From: Mariniblastus sp.
Lineage (GTDB): Bacteria; Planctomycetota; Planctomycetia; Pirellulales; Pirellulaceae
Direction: 5' to 3'
DNA length: 64,000 bases
Assembly: GCA_028823415.1 (NCBI GenBank)
Contig: JAPKBL010000005.1
Span: 1 to 64,000 of the forward strand
The translations under genes and the position numbers were made by a program. The first letter of the stretch is position 1. Each line of letters opens with the position of its first letter. The notes beneath the pieces are model-generated. The model was not told where the DNA came from. It saw only the letters and a list, made by a program, of their open reading frames with translations, and ran no database searches. Below are positions 9,632 through 18,093 of this stretch, in pieces.

Positions 9632-11650
9632 TTATCGGTTTGGCCACTTGAGTAAAACTTTGCCCGAATCATCGGTCAGGCGGAGTTGGCGAATGGATGC
9701 TTCTCCAGAACCTTCGCTGACATCGAGTCTCAGTTGTTGAATCGCCTTGCCGGTTTTTAATTGGATATCAATTTTCTGCCAGTCTCCGTCGGCGACAACC
9801 TCGAATGGAATACGATTCCCTTTAGGGAGGATGGTTTTCGGATCGGTGGTAAAGAAGAGCTCGCCCCCGCCTTTGCTGCCCCCTTTTAATTCAAAGGCCA
9901 AGTGATAGGGCCCCGGAACCAATGCGTTGCGCCGAAGGTCCATTGCGATACCGGGATCTTCTCCCGAGAAGACAAGATTTAAACTTCCTTTTTCTATTTC
10001 TAGTTTGGTATTTTTTCGAGTTCGAATGGGTTGCTTTGCTCCGGCTCTCGTTCGTTTTTTTGTTTTCCCAGTGGGTGCTTCCTTGTCAAATTTTGTCCAC
10101 TCGCGATTGGTGTGTACGGGCTGAGCTTTTCCGGTGGGCGCGTAAGTTCGTTCGGGAGCATGAAGTACATCGCGTGACATTTGCGTCCACTTTTTGACCA
10201 TTGCAGCGAGTCGTTCGGGTTCCTTTGCAGCCAGGTCATTCAGTTCGGTGCGGTCTTCGGCGACATTGTATAATTCCCAAGCTTCGCTTTTAAAGCTGAC
10301 AATTTTCCAGTCGCCGTCGCGTAGTCCTCGGTCTTGAGCGAACAGCAGGTGAATTGGTTGTTCGCGGTTAATTTTCTCACCCTCAAACGCGGGCGTTAGT
10401 GTGACTCCGGACACTGGCCGCAGTGTGCGATCAGGCCATTGATTGGGGATTTCGCTTTTTGTAATTTCCGCGAGGGTAGGCATGACGTCGATGAGGTGGG
10501 CAGGTTGGTCAGTGATCGAACCTGCGGGTGTTTTCAATCCGGCGGGCCAGTGCACGATGGCTGGCGTGGAGACGCCGCCTTCGAATTGGTTCTGTTTGTA
10601 ATAACGAAATGGAGTGTTGCGAGCCCACGACCAACCGGTTGAATCGGCCAGGCCGATGTCTCCGTTGGTTGGCTCGACATCGAGCAGCGGTGCCCGGCGG
10701 TCATATGGGCATGCCCCATTATCAGATACGAACAGAATCATAGTATTGTCAAGTTCGTTGTTGGCTTTGAGATCATTGACCAAGCGGCCGATTTCCTGAT
10801 CGACTCGATCAATCATTGCCGCTAACGTTGTCATTCGATTAGCTTCATATTTTTGTCGCCATGGTTCGAGATCTTTCCAAGCGGGAATATGTTCGGGACG
10901 AGGGCTTGGCTGCAGCTTACTAGGAAGAATCCCGAGCGCCTTTTGTTTTCGTACCCGCGACTCTCGAGCGACATCCCAACCCTGATCGTATTTTCCTTTG
11001 TACTTTGCATAGTCTTGGGGGAGCGCGTGCAGAGGTGCGTGCGGAGCGTTAAAGGCAACGTATAGATACCAGGGTTTATCTGTCGCGCGTGCTTCTTTGA
11101 GGAACCCTAACGCGAAATCAACATCGGCTACGGTCGTGTAAAAATCTTGTTTCGGCACGGTCCAAGGTTCGCCGTTGAGCCGGAATGTATTGTCCCCTTT
11201 GAAGAAATTGCAGGCGCCGCTGAGGTGTCCAAAGTATCGGTCGAATCCGAAATCGGTTGGCTCTTGTTTGAGATGCCATTTGCCTGTCATAGCAGTGAAG
11301 TATCCGGCATCGCCAAGTACTTCGGCGGTCGTGACCGCGTGATTCATTTTCGTATCACCGGCAGCAATACAGTACTGTCCGGTTAAGAGGGAGACGCGTG
11401 ATGAGTGGCATTTCGCGGTGTTGTAGAACTGGGAAAACCGCAATCCGTTGGATGCCAGCGAGTCAAGATTGGGGGTGTCGATTTCTCCCCCGTAACATCC
11501 GATATCGGAATACCCGAGATCGTCAACCATGATCACGACGACGTTCGGTGGATCGGCAGCTTGGGTGGCGGGCGCGATGAATAGCAAAAGAGCCAGCGGC
11601 AGGGTCAGCGCGAGAAGGGTTCGGAGTGAGATTGGCTGCCGATCGATCAT
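9632..11650 (-). CDS. Type I sulfatase with C-terminal extension (CxSxR variant)
   Basis: The 672-residue protein starts with a signal peptide (about 1-31, 'PATQA'). The alkaline-phosphatase-superfamily sulfatase fold follows, with metal ligands 'MVDDLGYSDIGCYGG' and the second motif 'TGKWHL'. The formylglycine site reads C81-H-S-S-R, so Ser replaces the usual Pro of CxPxR. Metal ligands 'FVSDNGACP' are present. Residues about 555-672 form a beta-rich extension ('GPYHLAFELKGGSKGGGEL') not found in minimal sulfatases, possibly a sugar-binding domain. A GAGGA ribosome site lies 6 nt before the ATG. The sulfated sugar substrate cannot be told from sequence. Confidence 0.9.
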   Translation of the reverse strand: MIDRQPISLRTLLALTLPLALLLFIAPATQAADPPNVVVIMVDDLGYSDIGCYGGEIDTPNLDSLASNGLRFSQFYNTAKCHSSRVSLLTGQYCIAAGDTKMNHAVTTAEVLGDAGYFTAMTGKWHLKQEPTDFGFDRYFGHLSGACNFFKGDNTFRLNGEPWTVPKQDFYTTVADVDFALGFLKEARATDKPWYLYVAFNAPHAPLHALPQDYAKYKGKYDQGWDVARESRVRKQKALGILPSKLQPSPRPEHIPAWKDLEPWRQKYEANRMTTLAAMIDRVDQEIGRLVNDLKANNELDNTMILFVSDNGACPYDRRAPLLDVEPTNGDIGLADSTGWSWARNTPFRYYKQNQFEGGVSTPAIVHWPAGLKTPAGSITDQPAHLIDVMPTLAEITKSEIPNQWPDRTLRPVSGVTLTPAFEGEKINREQPIHLLFAQDRGLRDGDWKIVSFKSEAWELYNVAEDRTELNDLAAKEPERLAAMVKKWTQMSRDVLHAPERTYAPTGKAQPVHTNREWTKFDKEAPTGKTKKRTRAGAKQPIRTRKNTKLEIEKGSLNLVFSGEDPGIAMDLRRNALVPGPYHLAFELKGGSKGGGELFFTTDPKTILPKGNRIPFEVVADGDWQKIDIQLKTGKAIQQLRLDVSEGSGEASIRQLRLTDDSGKVLLKWPNR

Positions 11651-11887
11651 TGGGATTCCTCAAGTTTAATTTTCATCGGAGTGCGCTTAAGTGATTCAAT
11701 TGGTCGCTGTTGGGCGATTTAAATAAATGCGACTGAAGTGTTGGCCGCGCAGTGTAGTTCGAAACAACTGTCATTGTAGCGGTGAATCATTATGGCTGCT
11801 TGAAATTCGAATTCGGAGCTATCAAGCCCAAGACCTTAAGAAGCGAATTTAAGGAATTTACTGTTTATGAGCCAAAGAAGTTGGGCG

Positions 11888-12517
11888 TTAAATGCTTGCC
11901 ATCACGATGAGTAAAATGTACACGAAGATCAAAATGACTATGATCGCGGGGTAGAGCGTCGTTGTGAAAGAAGCGAGCCCCATTCCTCGGAGTTTGCCGC
12001 GGGCAACTCGAATGCGATAAGTTGAAGCTGCCCCCAGCAGAGTTGCGATGATTGAGGTAAATAAGGCTGCAGGACGGTAGATGTCTGTGTAGATTGAATT
12101 GCTGAAAATTAGAGGTGCCTTAAACGCTTCACCGATGGGTGATAGAAAAATCATGTCCGCGGCAACTAGTAATCCCCATGGAAAAAAGAGCAACGATAGG
12201 AGCGAGAGATAGCAGAATCCTTCTGGTTCGTTGGTCTGGATATCCAGAATGCTACTGCTTGTTTTGGGCTTTCGTTGGCGCGCATTAGACGGCGCCTGGT
12301 AAGGGTTGGTGGTGTCGGAAGGTGAATTTTTTATCGCAGATAGGGGGTCTAATGCTGCGTCTGAAGTTTGGTCAGCCTTTTCAAAATGCGAGGTAGTTTG
12401 CTGGGAGCGTTGTTGTCGTCTGTATTTGATGTTGTTGGTGCAGACAAATATCAAAACAAAGCAAGGGATCAGCGTAACAATTGCTATCAAGATAAAAACA
12501 GAAAGAAGGGATGCCAT
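11888..12517 (-). CDS. Hypothetical membrane protein with NPYQAP motif
   Basis: The ORF track starts at a TTG; the ATG four codons later gives 209 residues and is preferred. The protein opens with a membrane helix ('LLSVFILIAIVTLIPCFVLIFV'), then a polar, Ser/Thr/Gln-rich loop of about 75 residues. That loop contains 'NPYQAP', a motif common in short planctomycete membrane proteins. About four more hydrophobic helices follow. No enzyme family was recognised. It stands alone between two sulfatase genes on opposite strands, 237 nt upstream of the sulfatase that ends at 9632. Confidence 0.6.
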   Translation of the reverse strand: MASLLSVFILIAIVTLIPCFVLIFVCTNNIKYRRQQRSQQTTSHFEKADQTSDAALDPLSAIKNSPSDTTNPYQAPSNARQRKPKTSSSILDIQTNEPEGFCYLSLLSLLFFPWGLLVAADMIFLSPIGEAFKAPLIFSNSIYTDIYRPAALFTSIIATLLGAASTYRIRVARGKLRGMGLASFTTTLYPAIIVILIFVYILLIVMASI

Positions 12518-12873
12518 GCTGAAATCCAAGGTGTTGTTTTGAGCGAGTCCAGTTTGCGATGAACATTACGGTTCTGCGGATCGGACCTAAGTTAAATACT
12601 GGACGAAAGAATAGAAAATCGCAGTCGGCCCATACTCGTGGATTCATTGGAATGTTTCAATTGCCGTTGCCCGCTAAGGATGTTTTTCGCAATTAGCTAA
12701 CTGGCAAAAACAAGTGTTTGGGGACGCAAAGTTTCACTACAAGTGTAGTTGATTTCCGCATGCTACCTCTGCAGATTACTTAAATGAAAGCTCCAGATAT
12801 ATCGCGATCAGTTTTAGGTGCGTATATTTACTATTGTTAACTCGCGGTCGAATCGGTGATTGGATAATTTGCT
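12518..12873. other. Divergent intergenic region
   Basis: No gene was recognised. The stretch lies between the minus-strand NPYQAP protein and a small plus-strand ORF. It holds a short inverted repeat ACTACA-AG-TGTAGT at 12736-12749. The sequence is AT-rich before 12870, as expected for promoters on either side, but no clear -35/-10 pair was seen. Confidence 0.5.
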
Positions 12874-13050
12874 GTGAAATGGATCGTTGCCATTATGTGT
12901 TTCCCACTTGGGGCCTTTTGTGCGTATGGTTTTTTAGCGTCATTCGAACCTCACCCCAGTGCAATGGCCTTCCGAGTCGGTTACCTCGTCATCGGCGCTT
13001 TTTGTTTGTTGGGAATGGCATTCCCATTTATTCCGCGAAAACAAAAGTAA
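12874..13050 (+). CDS. Small two-helix membrane protein (GTG start)
   Basis: This 58-residue frame is not in the ORF track because it begins with GTG. It reads 'VKWIVAIMCFPLGAFCAYGF', a polar turn 'EPHPSAMAFR', then 'VGYLVIGAFCLLGMAF' and a basic tail 'PRKQK'. That is two membrane helices with a positively charged end. An in-frame TAA at 12865 precludes a longer form, and an ATG at codon 8 would give a shorter product. No clear ribosome site was seen, which limits confidence. Overlapping frames in the ORF track (12834..13136) do not look protein-like. Confidence 0.42.
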   Translation: MKWIVAIMCFPLGAFCAYGFLASFEPHPSAMAFRVGYLVIGAFCLLGMAFPFIPRKQK

Positions 13051-13280
13051 AAACGCGTGGCCTGATTTCGATGGTCTCAATTTCTAGAATTGTGGGCAGG
13101 TCTAATGTGAGGCGGATGGTTGTGAATGTGTTGTGAATGTGTTGTCGGGTTTCTCGAAGTTCTCGCCTTGGCAACGTGAATTATCTTTAATTTTAAAAAC
13201 GGTTGGCCGGGCTTGGAAGCAAGAGGTATGATAGATGCTTCACTAATGGGCATTTTTGCAATCGGTTGGAGCAGGGGACA

Positions 13281-14672
13281 ATGAAGAGAATAATTCTGGT
13301 GTTGATGCTTGGGTTGTTAGGTTCACCGATTTGGGCTGACGACGATCTTCCAAACATTATTTACATCATGGCGGATGATCTCGGTTACGGCGACCTATCC
13401 TGTTTTGGCCAAACCAAATTCGAGACTCCCAATATTGATAGTCTTGCCAAAGAAGGTGTGACGTTTACCAACTACTACGCGGGTTCCACCGTTTGTGCAC
13501 CGACGCGTTGTGTGTTGATGACCGGGATGCATACCGGTCACGCATTCGTGCGAGGCAACCGAGAAGTTAAGCCCGAGGGTCAGGCGCCGATGCCGGCCAA
13601 TATCGTGACGCTTCCACGGTTGCTAAAAAAAGTGGGTTACACCACAGGGATGTTTGGAAAGTGGGGGCTGGGTGCCCCCGGATCCGCAAGTGATCCGGTC
13701 GAGCATTTTGACACGTTCTATGGCTACAATTGTCAGCGACAGGCGCATACGTTCTACCCAACGCATCTCTGGCACAATGACAAGAAAGTCATGCTGGATG
13801 AAAAAACGTACTCGGCTGATTTAATTTCGGAGCAACTGTTGCAATTTGTTCGGGATAACAAAGACAGACCTTTCTTCGCCTACGTTCCTTTTACGATTCC
13901 ACATGCAGCCATGCACGTGCCAGAGGATGACCATGCACCGTTTCGAAAAAAGTGGCCGCAGTTCGACAATAAAATTGGTAAGTACAAAGGCCCGGATGTA
14001 AAGAATCCGATTGCGGCATTTGCCGGGATGGTGACCCGCATGGATCGACATGTTGGTGAGTTGATGGCGCTACTCAAGGAGCTGGGAATTGACGACAACA
14101 CAATTGTTTCGTTTACCAGCGACAACGGGCCTCACATGGAAGGTGGCCACGACCCCAAGTTTTTCAATTCCAATGGCCCCTTGAAGGGTCACAAGCGGGA
14201 TCTTTACGAAGGAGGGATTCGTGTTCCTTTTGTCGCGCGGTGGCCAGGTAAAATTAAAGCTGGAACGGAGACGGATATTCCCGTTGCGATGTGGGATGTG
14301 TTACCGACTTGTCTTGAAATTGCCCAAGTAGAATCTCCGGCTCGTATCGACGGAATCAGCTATCTCCCGGCGCTCCTCGGAAAAACAGCGGAACAGCCAC
14401 GGCACGAGTATCTTTATTGGGCATTTTACGAACGAGGTGGAAAGCAGGCGGTGCGATTGGGGAAATGGAAAGGTGTTCGAAATAATGTAGGTAAGAACCC
14501 AAATTCTACCCCCGAGCTTTACGATCTAACGAGCGATATTGGTGAAATGAAAAACGTTGCAGCGGAGCATCCTGACATCGTGAAACAGATAGAAGCTCAC
14601 ATGAAGGAAGCGCATACACCTTCTGCGGATTGGACATTTGCTGGGCGCAAGAAAAAGCAACAAAAGAAATAG
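13281..14672 (+). CDS. Type I sulfatase
   Basis: I moved the start from 13203 to the ATG at 13281, which follows 'GGAGCAGGGGACA' and begins a proper signal peptide ('MKRIILVLMLGLLGSPIWA'). The mature protein of a 463-residue precursor shows the metal site 'MADDLGYGDLSCFG' and the canonical formylglycine site C72-A-P-T-R. It also has 'FGKWGLG' and the late metal ligands 'FTSDNGPHMEGGH'. The C-terminus matches ordinary arylsulfatase A-like enzymes ('PELYDLTSDIGEMKNVA') and ends in a lysine-rich tail. It is the first of two consecutive plus-strand sulfatases. Confidence 0.93.
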   Translation: MKRIILVLMLGLLGSPIWADDDLPNIIYIMADDLGYGDLSCFGQTKFETPNIDSLAKEGVTFTNYYAGSTVCAPTRCVLMTGMHTGHAFVRGNREVKPEGQAPMPANIVTLPRLLKKVGYTTGMFGKWGLGAPGSASDPVEHFDTFYGYNCQRQAHTFYPTHLWHNDKKVMLDEKTYSADLISEQLLQFVRDNKDRPFFAYVPFTIPHAAMHVPEDDHAPFRKKWPQFDNKIGKYKGPDVKNPIAAFAGMVTRMDRHVGELMALLKELGIDDNTIVSFTSDNGPHMEGGHDPKFFNSNGPLKGHKRDLYEGGIRVPFVARWPGKIKAGTETDIPVAMWDVLPTCLEIAQVESPARIDGISYLPALLGKTAEQPRHEYLYWAFYERGGKQAVRLGKWKGVRNNVGKNPNSTPELYDLTSDIGEMKNVAAEHPDIVKQIEAHMKEAHTPSADWTFAGRKKKQQKK

Positions 14673-15044
14673 GAGTTAGAATTGTCGCAGGCACGCAAAT
14701 CGGATGATCTGTTTTGGGTTCAAGATAGTGGTGCAGCTACTTGTGGGATTCCAAAGTCAGTTAGCCCGTTTGCAAAAATCCCTGCGGCCTTGGTCACTGC
14801 CTTTAGTGTTTTTCTTGTAGGCGCGCCTACACTGATCAGTGGTTGATGACATCGATTACCGATCGCCTTGGACTGGAGTAGCCTTCGGAGATCTAAACTT
14901 GGCGTGTGATCAAATCTGCTTTCGAACGGGATGGCCAAATCGTGAGTGCTCTTGCTAAAGCTTTGTTAGCCGTCTGTGATTTGTGTTGACTTAAGTCTTT
15001 TCCATCTGATATTGAAATTGCGTTGCATTTAGGGAGACCGGTTG
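14673..15044. other. Intergenic region with adjacent perfect palindromes
   Basis: No coding frame was recognised in these 372 bases between two co-directional sulfatase genes. The only structure seen is two perfect palindromes that share two bases at about 14816-14841 (listed separately). AGGGAG lies just before the next start. Confidence 0.55.
14816..14841. repeat. Two overlapping perfect palindromes
   Basis: TGTAGGCGCGCCTACA (14816-14831) is a 16-bp perfect palindrome. CACTGATCAGTG (14830-14841) is a 12-bp perfect palindrome sharing its first two bases with the end of the first. Neither is followed by a T-run, so an operator or processing site is more likely than a Rho-independent terminator. 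This is inference from symmetry alone. Confidence 0.5.
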
Positions 15045-16484
15045 ATGAGGTTCTGTGTTCTTGTGGGAGTTCTTGCTGTCTTGCCATTGGTCGCTTTGGG
15101 AGCCCGTCTTTCAGCCGATGATGGCCGTCCGAACATCATTGTGTTTTTCGCTGATGATCTCGGGTACGGCGAGCTTGGTTGCCAAGGGAATACGGAAATT
15201 CCAACGCCTCATATCGATGCGATTGCAGAGGGTGGCGTTCGCTTCACCGCTGGATATGTGGCCGGGCCAAATTGCAGTCCATCGCGGGCGGGTTTGTTGA
15301 CCGGTCGGACACCAACGAAATTTGGATATGAGTTTAATCCAATCGGTCCACGTAATGAGGAGCCCGGGATCGGATTGCCTGTGAAGGAAGTGACGATCGC
15401 GGAGACGCTGCAAGATGCCGGGTACACCACGGGTCTGATTGGAAAGTGGCACCAAGGTGGAGGTGCTGCGTATCATCCGTTTCGGCATGGTTTCGATGAA
15501 TTTTTTGGGTTCACTCATGAAGGGCATTATTTTGTGCCGCCGCCATGGAAGGGGACGACCACCATGCTACGGCGAAAGAGTCTTCCCAACGGGAGTGAAG
15601 GCCGTTGGGTTGGTGAAAAGGGATTGATCTATTCCACTCACATGAAAAGTAATGAACCGGACTACGATGCAAATAATCCGATCGTTCGCGGTGGCCAGCC
15701 GGTGGTTGAAACTGAATACCTAACCGATGCATTTACTCGCGAGGCTGTTGATTTTATTGACCGCCATGATGATAAGCCATTTTTTCTTTATTTGGCTTAC
15801 AACGCGGTTCACAGTCCTCTCCAGGGGGCAGACAAATACATGAAGAAATTCGCTCACATCGAGGATGTGCATCGCAGAATATTTGCGGCGATGTTGGCCA
15901 ATATGGATGACAGCGTTGGGGCTGTCATGAATCAGCTGCGGAAGTCCGGCCTCGAGGAAAATACGATTGTCTTTTTTCTGAGCGATAACGGCGGACCGAC
16001 CCGTGAGCTGACCTCAAGCAATCTTCCACTACGTGGTGAGAAGGGGCAAATGTATGAAGGGGCGATCCGCGTGCCCTACATGGTGCAGTGGAAAGGTAAA
16101 ATTCCGGCGGGAAAGGTTTATCATCAACCGGTTTCCTCATTCGATATTTATGCCACAGCGGTTGCCAATAGTGATGGAGTTACTGTTCCCAATCAGGTGG
16201 AAGGTGTTGATCTCGTTCCTTTTTTGACGGGCGAGGATCGCGGTCGTCCTCATGAAACTCTGTTTTGGCGTCAAGGTGGAAAGGCTGCGATGCGACATGG
16301 CGATTGGAAGATTGTCAGGATGGGAAAACGCTTGCAGGCTGGTCGCGCGAAATGGGAACTTTATGATTTATCCAAAGACATTTCAGAGCAAACCAATCTT
16401 GCAAGTGCTCATCCAGAAATTCTTTCAGAACTTATTTCCCGTTGGAATGAGATGAATTCTGAAATGGCTGATCCACTCTTTTAG
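15045..16484 (+). CDS. Type I sulfatase
   Basis: The track begins at a TTG; the next codon is ATG (15045), preceded by AGGGAG, giving 479 residues. A signal peptide ('VLVGVLAVLPLVALGA') is followed by 'FFADDLGYGELGCQG' and the canonical formylglycine site C77-S-P-S-R. Other core motifs are 'IGKWHQGGGAAYHP' and 'FLSDNGGPTREL'. The length is that of a plain sulfatase without extra domains. The final codons overlap by a few bases, tail to tail, with the stop of the propeller/EF-hand gene on the other strand. Confidence 0.93.
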   Translation: MRFCVLVGVLAVLPLVALGARLSADDGRPNIIVFFADDLGYGELGCQGNTEIPTPHIDAIAEGGVRFTAGYVAGPNCSPSRAGLLTGRTPTKFGYEFNPIGPRNEEPGIGLPVKEVTIAETLQDAGYTTGLIGKWHQGGGAAYHPFRHGFDEFFGFTHEGHYFVPPPWKGTTTMLRRKSLPNGSEGRWVGEKGLIYSTHMKSNEPDYDANNPIVRGGQPVVETEYLTDAFTREAVDFIDRHDDKPFFLYLAYNAVHSPLQGADKYMKKFAHIEDVHRRIFAAMLANMDDSVGAVMNQLRKSGLEENTIVFFLSDNGGPTRELTSSNLPLRGEKGQMYEGAIRVPYMVQWKGKIPAGKVYHQPVSSFDIYATAVANSDGVTVPNQVEGVDLVPFLTGEDRGRPHETLFWRQGGKAAMRHGDWKIVRMGKRLQAGRAKWELYDLSKDISEQTNLASAHPEILSELISRWNEMNSEMADPLF

Positions 16485-17914
16485 GTTCCTCCTCCCGGAC
16501 GCAGTTGCTGGGTGAAGGCTTCAATTTCTTGATTGTCGAGTGCTCCATCAAGGTTGGTGTCGGCGCGATCGATAATCCGCTGCATCATGCCCGGGATTTC
16601 ATCTTTGGTTAGGATCCCGTCTCCGTTGGTGTCCATCGATTTCAGGCGAGAAAGAACTCCCGACGCCATTCCCGAGCGTCCACCGTTCATTCCTCCTCCC
16701 GGTGTCGGTCGCGTTGAATTAAGTCCCATTTCTGATGGAGTTAGTTGGCCATCTTGATTTTTATCGAGGGACGCAAGGGCGAGCGAAGCTTGGTTTAATT
16801 CTGTCGTTGACAACTTTTCATCTTTATTTTCGTCGAGCGTCTGCATGACTAGATTGCCAGAAATTTCTGGTAACGGTCCTTCAGCGGATTTTGCTAAAAC
16901 GGCTCCTCCCTTTTTTTGCAGAGCTTCAAAATCCGTGATCGCTAATCGCCACAAGCCTTGCCGGTTGACCGCAGCGTAAATGAACTGATCATCGATGGCC
17001 ATTGCCCAAACCCCAATGCCACCACGGGGAAGATTGGTGCTAACGTCGAACCAGCGGTCTCCATTATCGGAACTGATGTAGACCGATCCGCTTCCACGGA
17101 ACGCGCCAACAGCAACGAGGCCATTTCCGATGGCGAAAGAACGTGCGTTTGCTGAGCCTAAAGTTGCGCTCCAGGTCTTCCCTAGATCGGTACTTCGATA
17201 GGTACCACGATTTGTACCGGCAAAGATGGCTTCATCATTGGCGATGATGGCTCGAGAATGAACGTTGGCTGGGATTCCATTGTTGGCTTCAGTCCAATGG
17301 TCACCTCCATCTGAGGAAGTGTAGATCCCAGCACCATCGGTTGAAGCAACGAGTGTGTTTTCCAAACATGTCAAAGCGCGTACATCGGGGTTGGATAATC
17401 CACTGCTGGAATTGCCCCATGTTTTCCCCTGGTCGGTTGTTTTGAAAACGCCGGCTGGCGTCCCACAAAAGATAGCCTCCCCGAGCGAGGTTAAGCCGTT
17501 TGAACTTTTCTTGGATGTTTGCCGAACAACCGGAAGTCCGTTTGATCTTTTCTCCCAACTCTTGCCACTGTCGTTTGAAAAATAAACCCCGTCTGCACTT
17601 CCGGCAACAAGCCATCCGTCGATGCTGATAATCGATCGGAACAAGCGGTCGAATCTGGTATTTAGGAGTCCTGTACTGCGTTGCGTTATGCTGTCGCCGT
17701 GGTCATTTGACCAAAGGATACCCATCGCGTTTGTACTGGAATTGGGTAAGCCGCCAGTTCCGATTACCAATTCATTCTTATTGTGGACGGCTAAGGCAAA
17801 TACCTCCGGATGCTCATTTGGCAGTTTGACTGGCGTCCATTGTGCGAACAGGAAATCCAAAGGAAGGAACAGGAAGGTTAAAAAGATCAGCAGCGAGTAA
17901 AGATGTTTTTGCAT
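16481..17914 (-). CDS. Exported Asp-box beta-propeller with four EF-hand motifs
   Basis: The 477-residue protein has a signal peptide ending 'LFAQ'. A seven-bladed-type propeller follows, with repeated Asp-box-like motifs such as 'SNDSGKSW', 'TTDQGKTW', 'SSDGGDHW', 'STDLGKTW' and 'SSDNGDRW'. These resemble sialidase/VPS10/photosystem-assembly-type propellers. The last ~110 residues hold four EF-hand loops: 'DENKDEKLSTTE', 'DKNQDGQLTPSE', 'DTNGDGILTKDE' and 'DTNLDGALDNQE'. A Gly/Pro-rich linker splits them into two pairs. Calcium binding is likely, but a catalytic role is not evident. The start is preceded by an A/G-rich leader (GAAAGAAAAGAAAGAACA). Confidence 0.85.
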   Translation of the reverse strand: MQKHLYSLLIFLTFLFLPLDFLFAQWTPVKLPNEHPEVFALAVHNKNELVIGTGGLPNSSTNAMGILWSNDHGDSITQRSTGLLNTRFDRLFRSIISIDGWLVAGSADGVYFSNDSGKSWEKRSNGLPVVRQTSKKSSNGLTSLGEAIFCGTPAGVFKTTDQGKTWGNSSSGLSNPDVRALTCLENTLVASTDGAGIYTSSDGGDHWTEANNGIPANVHSRAIIANDEAIFAGTNRGTYRSTDLGKTWSATLGSANARSFAIGNGLVAVGAFRGSGSVYISSDNGDRWFDVSTNLPRGGIGVWAMAIDDQFIYAAVNRQGLWRLAITDFEALQKKGGAVLAKSAEGPLPEISGNLVMQTLDENKDEKLSTTELNQASLALASLDKNQDGQLTPSEMGLNSTRPTPGGGMNGGRSGMASGVLSRLKSMDTNGDGILTKDEIPGMMQRIIDRADTNLDGALDNQEIEAFTQQLRPGGGT

Positions 17915-18093
17915 TGTTCTTTCTTTTCTTTCTGTATTCCCAAAACGCTCGGTTCAAATATAAACACGCAACAAAACGTAATTAAGGACATCCATTTAAA
18001 TAGTTGTTTGCATGAAATTACGATCCTCGTCGTCCGTCTTCTGGTGTCAAGCCAACAACGATATCGAAGGTGGTTAATTCTCCGATTTTTGAA

